A stretch of DNA of 64,000 nt, taken from positions 124,001 through 188,000 of the forward strand of contig NZ_SJSC01000003.1 of assembly GCF_004352855.1 (NCBI RefSeq). The letters are read 5' to 3'. Shown here piece by piece: positions 9,216-19,300 of the stretch. Source of the DNA: Marinomonas sp. KMM3893. Its GTDB lineage: Bacteria; Pseudomonadota; Gammaproteobacteria; Pseudomonadales; Marinomonadaceae. How positions within the stretch are numbered: the first letter of the stretch is position 1; every line of letters begins with the position of its first letter. A program made the translations under genes and the position numbers. The notes under the pieces are model-generated. The model searched no databases and was not told the origin of the DNA. It was given only the letters and a program-made list of their open reading frames with translations.

Positions 9216-9258
9216 GTAGAACGACTTGTCTATTCTCTATGTAGACAAGTCGTTCTAC
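9216..9258. promoter_or_regulatory. 17-bp perfect inverted repeat, probable TetR-type twin operator
   Basis: GTAGAACGACTTGTCTA (9216-9232) is followed after 9 bases by its exact reverse complement (9242-9258), ending 17 bases before the DUF1348 start codon. Each arm itself has TAGA-N8-TCTA dyad ends, as is common in TetR-family operators, so two regulators could sit side by side. There is no T run, so it is not a terminator, and no tetR gene lies in the window. Confidence 0.6.
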
Positions 9259-9275
9259 TATCTAGGAGTGAACCA

Positions 9276-9749
9276 ATGAGTGAAGAAGCTAAAGCCCCTT
9301 TTCCGCCTTATACGGAAGAAACAGCCAAACAAAAAGTACGTATGGCAGAAGACGCTTGGAATACAAAAGACCCAGTCAAGGTGTCTATGGCGTATACCCC
9401 AGATAGCCGCTGGCGAAATCGTGATGTATTTCCTGTAGGTCGCGCGCAGATCCAAGAGCTGCTTACAAGCAAGTGGCAGAAAGAGCATGATTACCGCTTG
9501 GTAAAAGAGTTGTGGGCCTATGATAACAACCGTATTAGTGTGCGCTTTGCCTATGAATGGCATGACGATGAAGGCAATTGGTTCCGTTCTTATGGTAATG
9601 AAAATTGGCAGTTTAATGAGCAGGGACTCATGCAGGAGCGCCATGCCAGCATTAATGACCTGCTTATTTCTGAAAGTGAGCGAAAATTTCATTGGCCATT
9701 AGGCGCTCGTCCGCTCGATCATCCTGAATTAAGTGAGATGGGGTTGTAA
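9276..9749 (+). CDS. DUF1348 / SnoaL-like (NTF2-fold) protein
   Basis: A 157-residue protein. [19 protein letters not shown] and [17 protein letters not shown] near the N-terminus, then [18 protein letters not shown], are the conserved blocks of the DUF1348 family in the NTF2-like superfamily. Such proteins are small cone-shaped alpha-beta enzymes or binders, often induced together with stress or electrophile-response genes. No catalytic role is established. ATG 9276 is preceded by AGGAG. A striking inverted repeat just upstream suggests tight repression, probably by a TetR protein encoded elsewhere. A GC hairpin and T run end the transcript. Confidence 0.85.
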   Translation: MSEEAKAPFPPYTEETAKQKVRMAEDAWNTKDPVKVSMAYTPDSRWRNRDVFPVGRAQIQELLTSKWQKEHDYRLVKELWAYDNNRISVRFAYEWHDDEGNWFRSYGNENWQFNEQGLMQERHASINDLLISESERKFHWPLGARPLDHPELSEMGL

Positions 9750-10173
9750 GTGTTACGGACCCCCATGGCGTTGATGCCGATATGATCCCCAACGCGACGT
9801 CGCCAAGTGCTGTCGTCGCGCTTTTTATGTAATGATTTGCGGCTTTATCTTGGCTGTTTTGGTGTAACTCTATATCATGTTTTCAAACTACTTAACGAGA
9901 AGGGGAGCCTTCAGTAACTCACTGATATTAATGAATTAGTTTTTATTGATCTTGCTGTTTTGTGGCGATGAGTGTGGCTTATTCCTTTCTTTGTGTTTTC
10001 TACTATTTTGTAGTGTTCAGTTTACTAACGAGTTCATTAGGTTGATTTTCACCTATAGATGACAGTTTTTTGTCCAATTCTAATAGTCTTTCCCTGTATA
10101 AATGAATCCCCTGAGTAAGCGTTTAAATAACGGCTAGTCTTAGGGGAAGATCCTGGGAAAGGGAGTGGTATAA
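9750..10173. other. Intergenic region with terminator, otherwise featureless
   Basis: The left part holds a terminator (see 9793-9826). The rest is AT-rich, with no open frame of note. The right end must contain the promoter of the 85-residue orphan gene. Confidence 0.5.
9793..9826 (+). terminator. Rho-independent terminator of DUF1348 gene
   Basis: Stem CGCGACG / CGTCGCG (9793-9799 and 9814-9820) followed by CTTTTTAT, 43 bp past the stop codon. Confidence 0.75.
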
Positions 10174-10431
10174 ATGGTTTATCAAGTTAAGCGCAGTGAT
10201 TTAAAAGGGACCTACCAGTGGAACCCTGTTGAGCCAAAAAGTGCGAACGAAGACATTGATAAAGAGAATGGCTTTGAAATATTGGCGTTAATCCAAGCGT
10301 TCTACGACGAAAGAGAGTGGCTAACGGACTCGAATATTCATGCTATTGAAGCGTATCTTAAGTTATCGTTTCTGCAAGATGTTCGTTCACCTCAGAAGTT
10401 AATCAATTATTTACGAGTCGAGTTTTCTTAG
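10174..10431 (+). CDS. Small orphan protein, 85 residues
   Basis: I do not recognise this protein. ATG 10174 is preceded by GGGAAAGGGAG at a suitable distance, and codon use looks like that of its neighbours. The protein is acidic and soluble, with no signal peptide or membrane helix. The N-terminal 25 residues look extended (KRSDLKGTYQWNPVEP), and the rest is probably helical (ILALIQAFYDEREWL, NIHAIEAYLKLSF). It stands alone, 178 bp before yciA. It is probably real but of unknown function. Confidence 0.6.
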   Translation: MVYQVKRSDLKGTYQWNPVEPKSANEDIDKENGFEILALIQAFYDEREWLTDSNIHAIEAYLKLSFLQDVRSPQKLINYLRVEFS

Positions 10432-10609
10432 CGGTGTGGCGCGCGGAGGACTGGATCATGGTTCCATGACTCCTTGTGTTCATAATTTTTATATATGCTG
10501 TGTATTTCAAGTCAAGGCTAAAAATGGCGGTTAATCAGCAAGCCAATAGAAGCGGGCAAGAAAGCACGGCATTTTTTTATCTGTTATATCTATTTTAAAG
10601 GGGTGCTGT

Positions 10610-11047
10610 ATGTCGGCAACTGAAGAAAAAGTAAAGGGGCGCTTAACAACTCGTACAGTCGCTATGCCGAGTGACACGAACCCAGCGGGTGATATTTTTG
10701 GTGGCTGGGTCGTCTCTCAAATGGACATAGCCGCTGGTATTTGTGCGGGGCAAAGAGCGCAATCAAGAGTGGTGACCGTGGCGCTTGATGGTATGAGCTT
10801 TATTCGCCCTGTGAAAGTGGGCGATATCCTAGGCATTTATACGCATGTGGATTCCGTTGGCCGTACTTCTATGAATATTCGTGTTGAAGCATGGGTAAGA
10901 CGAGGTCGTATTGGGCAGCGAGAAAAAGTAACAGAAGGCAATTTTAAATTTGTCGCGATCGATGAAGAAGGTTTATCTACACCGATTCCTGATGAAGCGG
11001 ACTTGCCAGATTACGTGCTAGAGCATTTGTCTGAAGAGAATAAATAA
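10610..11047 (+). CDS. yciA: Acyl-CoA thioesterase YciA
   Basis: A hot-dog fold thioester hydrolase of 145 residues that cleaves a broad range of acyl-CoAs in the cytoplasm. The family landmarks NPAGDIFGGWVVSQMD (catalytic Asp at its end) and the following GICAGQRAQSRVVTVALDG, described as the A-x-R-V-V-T-V core, are visible. SFIRPVKVGD and VEAWVRR complete the fold. A GGGG-rich RBS lies 8 bases before ATG 10610. The gene is monocistronic and is followed by a terminator shared with the opposing tRNA-Leu. Confidence 0.92.
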   Translation: MSATEEKVKGRLTTRTVAMPSDTNPAGDIFGGWVVSQMDIAAGICAGQRAQSRVVTVALDGMSFIRPVKVGDILGIYTHVDSVGRTSMNIRVEAWVRRGRIGQREKVTEGNFKFVAIDEEGLSTPIPDEADLPDYVLEHLSEENK

Positions 11048-11054
11048 CAGGCAT

Positions 11055-11090
11055 AAAAAAAGCCCCGAAGCATTTGCTACGGGGCTTTCT
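11055..11090. terminator. Bidirectional terminator between yciA and tRNA-Leu
   Basis: Stem AAAGCCCCG / CGGGGCTTT (11059-11067 and 11080-11088). The better T run (seven T) is in the minus-strand sense, behind tRNA-Leu; yciA from the other side sees TTTCTT. Confidence 0.85.
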
Positions 11091-11095
11091 TATGT

Positions 11096-11180
11096 TGGTA
11101 CCAGTAGGCGGACTCGAACCGCCACACCCGAAGGCAACGGATTTTGAATCCGTCGTGTCTACCAATTCCACCACACTGGC
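11096..11180 (-). tRNA. tRNA-Leu (anticodon CAA)
   Basis: Read on the minus strand, an 85-nt cloverleaf starts GCCAGTGTGG and ends CTACTGGTACCA. It has a long variable arm, as expected for leucine. The anticodon stem GACGGAT encloses TCAAAAT, giving anticodon CAA. The T arm GGTTCGAGTCC is intact and CCA is encoded. It stands alone, with its terminator on the left. Confidence 0.95.
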
Positions 11181-11246
11181 CTTGAAAAAGGTGTTGCGTA
11201 TTCTATGGATTTTTTCATTCCTGTCAATCAATTAACGAAAAAAAAA

Positions 11247-12473
11247 TTATTTTAATTCTCGCAGTACCTCATCAGCCCACAACATGGCGTCTAAAAAAGC
11301 GCGATTTAGCTTGGCGCGTTGTTCTGGCTTGATCTGCTGAATTTGCTGCCAGTCTTGGTTTTCAAAGTTCATGGTTTGTTTTAGATAGGTGCCAAGAGTG
11401 CCTTCTGATTTCAAAATCGCGTCCATAACCTCAGAGCTGAGAGATATCTGGTTTAAGATGACGCTTTTCTCCATGGCAAACAAGGCATCAATTCCAGACA
11501 TGACGCCGGTAATAAACGCCGAATCTGCCATGGCTTTATTGTCCATTTCAGCAATGAGCTGACAACAACGGGCTCGGGTGAGCAATATTTTAAACAGGGA
11601 TTTGGGTTGTACAGACGTTGACGTAAGGGTAATCAATAATGCCCAGCGTTTTAGTTGCACTAGACCGAGGAAAATGACCGCTTCTTTAATGGAGTCGACG
11701 GCTTTGGGTATGCCACTGACTGGGCTTTTTAAAATGCGCAAAAGTTGAAAAGACAAGGTTGGGTTTTGTGCCACCATGTCTGTCACGGTATCGATGCTTA
11801 TGTCTTTGTCTTGTAAAGCATTAACGAGAGTAATGGCGCTGTGTGCGGCTGAATTTATCTTTTTGCCCTTGATGATTTCAGGCTTTTGTAAAAAGTAACC
11901 TTGGAAGAGATCAAACCCCATCTCATAGCAGTAATCAAACATGGCTTGGTTTTCGACCTTCTCGGCGACAAGAATGAGGCCTTTGGCCTTCAGTGCTTTG
12001 ATTTGCTCTAGGTGGTTTGTTGGTGGTGTGAGCAGCACATCAATTTTGACAATAGAAACCCAAGGGAGCAGGTTTTCATATTCTTTATCGAATTGATAAT
12101 CGTCTAGTGCAAACCGATAGCCGGCCTGTCGCCATTTTTTAATGGCATTAATGAATTGCGGGGTGAGTTGCTGATCTTCCAGAATTTCTATGTACATGGT
12201 TTCTGGTGCGATGGGAAAAAAAGCGTCTGACAACATGAGTTCGGTTGTCATGTTGATAAAAAAAGGTTTGCGCAGCTGAGTTTCTAATTGGGTAATGCCA
12301 ATGCATAGGTTCACTAGCACTTGGCTGGTCGCCGCTTCGCCATCTGAAACGTTAGCGTTTTGGCTGTCTTGCCCTCGAAACAGTAACTCGTAGCCGAACA
12401 GCTCTTTAGATTTTTTGAAGATGGGCTGTTGTGCCATCATTAAATCGTCTAAAACATCAGGAAAATCGACCAT
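11247..12473 (-). CDS. EAL-HDOD signal transduction protein (YuxH-like)
   Basis: A 408-residue soluble protein. Residues 12-210 form an EAL-type phosphodiesterase domain and about 215-400 an HDOD domain. The EAL core residues can be followed: ELLFR, FINMT, IEILED, ALDDY, VKIDVLL, VAEKVEN and FQGYFLQ. However, the DDFG-loop region is replaced by DDYQFDKEYENL, which lacks the usual loop-6 GTGYSS, so c-di-GMP hydrolysis is doubtful. This EAL+HDOD pairing is known from YuxH and Vibrio CdgJ, which act on motility or as regulators. A start at an internal ATG (MMAQQPIF, residue 12) is also possible. Monocistronic, between tRNA genes. Confidence 0.85.
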   Translation of the reverse strand: MVDFPDVLDDLMMAQQPIFKKSKELFGYELLFRGQDSQNANVSDGEAATSQVLVNLCIGITQLETQLRKPFFINMTTELMLSDAFFPIAPETMYIEILEDQQLTPQFINAIKKWRQAGYRFALDDYQFDKEYENLLPWVSIVKIDVLLTPPTNHLEQIKALKAKGLILVAEKVENQAMFDYCYEMGFDLFQGYFLQKPEIIKGKKINSAAHSAITLVNALQDKDISIDTVTDMVAQNPTLSFQLLRILKSPVSGIPKAVDSIKEAVIFLGLVQLKRWALLITLTSTSVQPKSLFKILLTRARCCQLIAEMDNKAMADSAFITGVMSGIDALFAMEKSVILNQISLSSEVMDAILKSEGTLGTYLKQTMNFENQDWQQIQQIKPEQRAKLNRAFLDAMLWADEVLRELK

Positions 12474-12691
12474 AATTTTCTTTTATCCCATTGGATTACT
12501 ACATAATGCTGGTAATTGTTATTTTATCCTAGAAATTTAATGATCATAAAAGCACAAATGGAGCGCTCACCACAATATTATCTGAGTGGTAATTTTGCTT
12601 GGCAAATGTATTCGATAATCAATTAGTTAAAACTCGTCACGAAAAGGTTGACAGCATTCCCGAGCGCCAATAAAATCCATCGCTGTTTTGT

Positions 12692-12767
<76 letters not shown>

Positions 12768-12839
12768 CAAAACATTCTCAGGACTTTTCTGTCCAGTGGC
12801 TGTGCTATTTATTTTTGAATAAATAGACCAACGTCATTT

Positions 12840-12915
<76 letters not shown>

Positions 12916-13033
12916 TAATCTTGAACTCACATCGAAACTAAACCAATATATTCTTCTTTTTTGACGCCTCCAAGGTTAGGCTTAACGCTGTCTGCTTTTT
13001 CTTACTTTCATTGCCGACAACAAGGATTCGTGC

Positions 13034-16000
13034 ATGTTTCAGCTCTATACAGGCAACCGCCTTGAAGACTTAGCGGTTCTGCTGGCAAAAATATTGGCGC
13101 TTTCTCCGCCGCAAAACCCCTTTGAAGACGAACACATTCTTGTGCAAAACCCTGGCATGGCGCAATGGCTTAAAATGTCGATTGCCCAGTCTCATAGCAT
13201 TGCCGCTGGGTTAACCTTTCCATTGCCTTCTACTTTTGTTTGGCACAGCTTTGCGCAAACCTTATCGGATATCCCAGGGCAGAGTGAATTCAACAAGCCC
13301 TTTTTAGTATGGCGTTTGATGCGCCTGTTGGACGCGCGCTTACAAGAAGAAGCGTTTCAATCGTTGAGTTGGTACTTACAAGACGACGACAGCCAAGTTC
13401 GACGTTTTCAGTTGTGTAGCAGCATTGCGGATATTTACGACCAATACTTGGTGTACCGTCCCGATTGGATTAAAGCATGGGAAAGCGGTGACCTTCATGA
13501 TGAAAAGTTAGCTACTTTGTTTGACCAGCAGCCATGGCAAGCCATTTTATGGCAGGATTTAGTGGCAGACATTAGCCAACAAGGTGAGTCCTTATACCAT
13601 CGTGGCAACTTGATAGAAGCGCTGGCCGATGCGACTAAGTCACAAACTCGCCCTGCTGATATGCCGAAGCGAATTTTTATTTTTGGGGTGTCTTCTTTGC
13701 CGCCAAACACACTGGAATCATTGCGTGTATTGGCGTCGTCTGGCTGGATTGAGATGCATCTCTTTTTGCAAAACCCTTGCCGCTTTTACTGGGGAGACGT
13801 GGTCGACAAACATTACCTTGGCCGCATTATTAAGCGTCAAACCCTAAAGCCTGGGCTCAGCATGGATACCCTGCATTTGGATGCGAACCCGTTGTTGGCA
13901 AGCTGGGGACGATTGGGCCGTGACTATATTGCTCAATTGCAAGAAATGGCCGATGGCGAATTGGAAGTCTTTGAGGATTACCATAGCGAGCCGAATCATG
14001 GTTTGTTGCAGTGGGTTCAGCAAGATGTACTGACACTGGAAAACCACGGCTCGGCGGAAGAACGCAATCCTGAGATTGAGAGCGCCGAGTATCGACATCC
14101 TATTGTGCTCGATGATCACAGTGTGCGAGTGCATTTGTGTCACAGTCCGCTGCGTGAAGTGGAAGTCTTGCATGATCAGTTGTTGGATATGTTTGAGCGC
14201 GACCCTAGCCTGACACCGAAAGACATCATAGTGATGTTGCCCGATGTGAACACCTATAGCCCGTTTGTTAAAGCTGTTTTTGGCGGTACAAAAGCGGGTG
14301 CTCAAGGGCGCAAAAAAATCCCCTTTGCCTTGATTGACCAATCCGGTGGTATGGAAAACCCAATTGTCGATGCCTATTTGTATTTATTAGGCTTGGGCGA
14401 CAGTCGTTTCACTTTGTCTGAGTTGATCAGTGTGCTGGAAGTGCCGGCGGTATTGGCGAAGTTCGAGCTGACCGCGCAAGAGCTAGAGCGCATTCGACAA
14501 TGGTCTACTGAGGTGGGTATCCGTTGGGGGCTAGATGCTCACACGGCGGAGCACCATTCATTACCCGCTCAAGAGTCACATACTTGGCTAAATGGCGTGC
14601 GTCGTATGTTATTGGGTTACGCCATGGGTCACGATCACATCTGGGAAAACACGTTAAGCTATGGCGACGTTGAAGGCTTAGAAGCGGCGGTTGCTGGTAA
14701 GTTAGCCGAATTTTTATCGGCCATTAATAAAGCGCAACAAGGTTTGCAAGCGTCGCTCACGCCGAAAGAATGGGTTGAGATGCTTTACTCGTTAAGTGAA
14801 CAGTTCTTTTTGGTCGAGGAAGACGACAGTTTTCCTGCGTTGTTGAGCAAGCAATTAGACACCTTAACCTTGCAATGGCAGCACGCCTATTTTACGGACA
14901 AATTAGAGCAGCAGGTCATTCGACAGTTGCTCACCCCCATGTTGCAAGAAGCCCAAGGTGGGCAACGCTTCCTTGCGGGAAGAATCAATTTTTGCACTTT
15001 GATGCCGATGCGCTCGGTGCCGTTTAAAGTCATTTGTGTATTGGGCTTGAATGAAGGGGATTACCCGAGAAGCGTCGCCCCAATGGGCTTTGATCTGATG
15101 GTAGGGGATTATCGTAGCGGTGATCGTAGCCGCCGTGAAGACGACAAATACCTCTTTTTGGAAGCCTTGATGTCGGCGCGAGAATGCTTCTACCTGAGTT
15201 ACGTCGGCAAGAGCATTCGAGATAATAGCGAGAAGAACCCATCGATTTTAGTCAGTGAATTGCTCGAATACATGGCGCAAAGTTGTGTCTTTGTCGGGGA
15301 TGAAATATTGCCGCCTGAAGAGGCACAAGAGGCGTTTTTGGCAAAACTGATTGTTGAGCATCCGTTGCAGCCTTTTAATGAAAGCTACTATCAGCAAGAC
15401 GCGCGTTTGTACAGTTACAGCGAGCAATGGTTGCCCGCGCTATTGGCCTCTCAGATCGAAGTGGATAAGCCATTAATGTCACCTCTCGCGGCGCAAGAAA
15501 GCACACGGGCTGAGCTGCCTCTTGAAGAGCTATCTCGGTTTGTTGGCAATCCGGCACGCTATTTTACCCAGCGTCGATTAAAAGCCTTTTTGAGCTTACG
15601 TGAAGAGGAAGAGTTTGAAGACGAGCCGTTTACCTTAGAAGGCTTATCAGGCTATTTGCTACGAGAAGACATGCTTGAGGCTTTGCTGCAGGGCGATGAA
15701 GACACCTTTTTTAAGCGCTTGCCCTTGATGGGGGTGTTGCCTTATGGCGCTTTTGGTCGGTTATCTTTGCAGCAATACCAAGATCAGTGTCGTCAGCTTA
15801 TTCAGGTGTTACAAGGTTACGCCCTTGAAGCTTGCGCTCCGCTTGAAGTGAGCATTAACATCGGTGCGATTGCTTTGCAGGGCTGGCTAACATTAGACAC
15901 TCCAACGACGCGTTTGTCGTATCGTATTGGGGATCTTTCCGCCCATCAAAAAATGCAAACCTGGATAGAGCATTTGGCGCTGTGCGCACAAGGCTCGCCA

Positions 16001-16393
16001 AAGCAGCATCATCTTGTGAACTTGGCGAAAAACGGCAAGGTTACACAGCATGGCTTCATCATAGTGGCCCCCGATGAAGCCAAAACGCATTTATCGCAAA
16101 TCACCACCTTACTACAACAAGGTTTGTGTGAGCCGATTCCTCTGCCGTCGAAAAGCGCTGATGCTTGGTGTAAAAGCTATTGCTCCTCAAAAACCGCTGA
16201 AGACGAAGAGGCTGCATGGCAGCAAGCGCTTAAAATTTACCAAGACAGCAGCAGTGCGTTTAGCAGCAGCGAGGTCGAGGATGCTTATTGGCAACGCTAT
16301 TTCCCTTCTTTGCTTGAGCAGCGAGACCGATTTACTCAGTTATGTGAAATGATTTGGCTGCCGATGCACCGCCACTTGGAGTTGTTTGAATGA
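13034..16393 (+). CDS. recC: RecBCD subunit RecC
   Basis: The 1119-residue recognition subunit of the RecBCD helicase-nuclease, which reads the Chi sequence and guides the split strands during double-strand break repair. It has the typical start MFQLYTGNRLEDLAVLLA and the VQNPGMAQWLKMSIAQ block, then degenerate helicase segments such as HLCHSPLREVEVLHDQLL and VICVLGLNEGDYPR. As expected for RecC, no working Walker A is present. Length matches E. coli RecC (about 1120). AAGGATTCGTGC before ATG 13034 supplies the RBS. The stop overlaps the recB start by 4 bp (ATGA), so the two are translationally coupled. Unlike in E. coli, no ptrA protease gene lies between recC and recB. Confidence 0.97.
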   Translation: MFQLYTGNRLEDLAVLLAKILALSPPQNPFEDEHILVQNPGMAQWLKMSIAQSHSIAAGLTFPLPSTFVWHSFAQTLSDIPGQSEFNKPFLVWRLMRLLDARLQEEAFQSLSWYLQDDDSQVRRFQLCSSIADIYDQYLVYRPDWIKAWESGDLHDEKLATLFDQQPWQAILWQDLVADISQQGESLYHRGNLIEALADATKSQTRPADMPKRIFIFGVSSLPPNTLESLRVLASSGWIEMHLFLQNPCRFYWGDVVDKHYLGRIIKRQTLKPGLSMDTLHLDANPLLASWGRLGRDYIAQLQEMADGELEVFEDYHSEPNHGLLQWVQQDVLTLENHGSAEERNPEIESAEYRHPIVLDDHSVRVHLCHSPLREVEVLHDQLLDMFERDPSLTPKDIIVMLPDVNTYSPFVKAVFGGTKAGAQGRKKIPFALIDQSGGMENPIVDAYLYLLGLGDSRFTLSELISVLEVPAVLAKFELTAQELERIRQWSTEVGIRWGLDAHTAEHHSLPAQESHTWLNGVRRMLLGYAMGHDHIWENTLSYGDVEGLEAAVAGKLAEFLSAINKAQQGLQASLTPKEWVEMLYSLSEQFFLVEEDDSFPALLSKQLDTLTLQWQHAYFTDKLEQQVIRQLLTPMLQEAQGGQRFLAGRINFCTLMPMRSVPFKVICVLGLNEGDYPRSVAPMGFDLMVGDYRSGDRSRREDDKYLFLEALMSARECFYLSYVGKSIRDNSEKNPSILVSELLEYMAQSCVFVGDEILPPEEAQEAFLAKLIVEHPLQPFNESYYQQDARLYSYSEQWLPALLASQIEVDKPLMSPLAAQESTRAELPLEELSRFVGNPARYFTQRRLKAFLSLREEEEFEDEPFTLEGLSGYLLREDMLEALLQGDEDTFFKRLPLMGVLPYGAFGRLSLQQYQDQCRQLIQVLQGYALEACAPLEVSINIGAIALQGWLTLDTPTTRLSYRIGDLSAHQKMQTWIEHLALCAQGSPKQHHLVNLAKNGKVTQHGFIIVAPDEAKTHLSQITTLLQQGLCEPIPLPSKSADAWCKSYCSSKTAEDEEAAWQQALKIYQDSSSAFSSSEVEDAYWQRYFPSLLEQRDRFTQLCEMIWLPMHRHLELFE

Positions 16394-19300
16394 GTAACAT
16401 GACGCAGACAGCAGGCTCTGCTGTGACCCCAGTAACGACAGACGCATCGGTGCAATTGCTGGATGCATTGACCTTTCCCTTGTTTGGAAAACGCTTAATC
16501 GAAGCCAGCGCAGGGACAGGTAAAACCTATACCATTGCCAATTTGTATTTGCGCTTATTGGTGCCGACGGGGCAGCCTGGAGATTTAGAGCAGCCGCTGA
16601 CCGTCGATCAGATATTGGTTGTGACCTTTACCGAAGCGGCCACCGCTGAGCTTAAAGCGCGTATTCGTGGCCGTATTCGAGTGGCCCGTAAAGCCTTGAT
16701 GATGGGCACAACAAACGACGTATTTCTAAAAGACTGGTTAGCGGGTATGAACGCTGATCAAGAGTCTGACGCGATTGAAAAGTTACTCTACGCCGAAAAA
16801 CAAATGGACGAAGCGGCGGTTTTTACCATTCATGGCTTTTGTCAGCGTATGCTGAGCCAGAATGCGTTTGAAAGTCGCATGCTGTTTCAACAGACCATAG
16901 AAACCGATGAACAAGCCCCCTTGTCGATGGCGGTGAAAGACGTTTGGCGCAGTGAGTTTTACCCGCTAGACGACAGTAAAGCGGCGTTAATTAAGCCCAT
17001 TTGGTCTTCACCGGACGCCTTGCAAAAAGATTTGTCGTTATTGCAAAACCAGCCAGACGCAAAATTGGTGTCGCCCAATTACGACTGGGAAACCGCTTTA
17101 GCCGAATCTCAGCAAGCCATTGAAAAAGTGCGAGCCACTTGGCGCGAGCAAGCCCAAGACATTATAGAGGCGCTAGAGCAAAGCGGTATTAAGCGTACTT
17201 TCTGGCGCAAAGATCCGTCAAAAGACATTCTGGCGATGACCCAATGGGCCAATTCGACGCGTTTTGAATTGGACAAAAGCCTTGAGAAATTCGACTCCAG
17301 TGAGCACGCCACGCGTTTGAGTAAAAATGGCGAGCTGCCAGCGCATCCGTTTTTTGCCTCGGTACAAGCACTAAGAGAATCCTTTCCTGACGCGGGGCGC
17401 TTAAAGGCCGTCTTGTTGCAGCAACTTTGGGTCAAAACCCAAGAACGCATGGCACAGTGGAAGCGCAGCACCCAGTCGTTGACCTTTACCGATTTGTTGA
17501 CCTCATTGGATGTGGCGTTAGGGCAAGACGAAGCAGGTAAGCTGGCGGAACGTATTCGTCACTTGTATCCGATTGCTTTGATCGACGAATTCCAAGACAC
17601 GGACGCTGTGCAATATCGAATTTTTTCAACGGTATACCAGCCAGCTAATACAACGCAAAACCAATTGGGGCTGATTATGATCGGCGACCCAAAACAAGCC
17701 ATTTATGCGTTTCGTGGCGCGGATATTTATACCTATTTGGCCGCCAAACAAAGGGTCGACAGCGTGTATTCCTTGGCGACCAATTACCGTTCATCTGCGG
17801 CCATGATTCAGTCAGTGAATGCCTTGTTTACCACCCATGAGGCGCCGTTTCGTGTGGCGGGTATTCCGTTTGTTGAAGTGCAAGACCGCGGCGTGGCTGG
17901 GCAATTTTCTCGTCATGGAACGGGACAACCGGCGTTGCAGTTTTTGTATCAGCAAAGCGATGAGCCGATTTCGAGTGCGCAATACCGTGCTGCCATGGCC
18001 GAGGCGTGCGCCGCGCATTTGCACCGCATTTTGTTAGAAGGGCAAAGTGGAGAGGCATTGATCGGTGAGCGCGGTGTGCGGCCAAAAGACGTGGCCTTGC
18101 TGGTGACCAATTTTAGCCAAGCCAATGCACTGAAAGATGCTTTGCGTCAGCGTGGCATTCCCAGTGTGTACTTGAGTGATAAAGGTTCGGTGTTTGAAAC
18201 CGTCGAAGCGCGAGAATTATTAATTGTGCTGACGGCGATTTTGTCCAACGCCCAAGAAAGTAAGATGCGTTCGGCGTTAGCGACCAGTCTAGTGGAGTGG
18301 TCATTAGAAGAGCTGGATACGCTCAATCACGATGATGTGGTGTATGAAAAATGGGTGCAGTCTTTCCAGTACTATTTGGAATTATGGGAAACCCAAGGTT
18401 TGTTGCCCATGTTGCGCGAGTTTATGACGGACGTGGATCTCGCCACTCATATGTTGAGACAGATTGGCGGCGAGCGTAAGTTAACTGACTTTTTGCACCT
18501 CACCGAAAAACTGCAGCAAAAATCCCTAGAACTGGACTCCAAAGAAGGTGTGTTGCGTTATTTGCGTTTGGCCATTCAAAACCCCAATGGCGACAGTGAC
18601 GAACAAAAAATTCGTTTAGAAACCGACGCCGAGTTGGTGCGTATTGTGACGATTCACAAAAGTAAGGGATTGGAATACCCGATTGTGTATTTGCCGTTTG
18701 CTTTGACGCCATTTCAAGATCGAGGCAAATCCGCGCTTTATCATGACGATCAGCAACAATTGTGGATCTCCATCGACCCAGACGAAGAAGAATCTGAACG
18801 CCATAAAGAAGAATTGTACGCCGCGGAAATTCGCTTGGCGTATGTGGCGTTAACACGATCAAAAGAAGCCTGCTTTATTGGTTGTATGGAAGTTGGCAAG
18901 GGAGCGACCAAATCCCGAGAGGCGATTTGTGATGTGCATTTGAGCGGTGTTGGCGCCTTGCTATGTGAAGGTGAGTCCCTTGAGGCAGGGGGATTAGTAC
19001 CGACTATTGGGCGCTTAGTGGGTCGTCATCTGGACGGGAAAATGAGTCTGGTGGACTTGCCCAATGAAGCACCCGAATTACCACGTTTTAAAATGCTCGA
19101 AGTTCGCCATAACGAACCTCAAGCACGCCGCTTTAATGGTCGTGTGGAGCGAGATTGGTGGGTGGGCAGTTATTCTTCTTTGGTGGTGGAAGCCACGGAA
19201 CAAAACGATGAAAGCCTGCCAGGTTTGGATGAAATGACGCGCCTTCAAGACCCCCTTGAAGAGGCACTAGAAGACGCGTCTTTGCTGGTTGATGCTTCGG

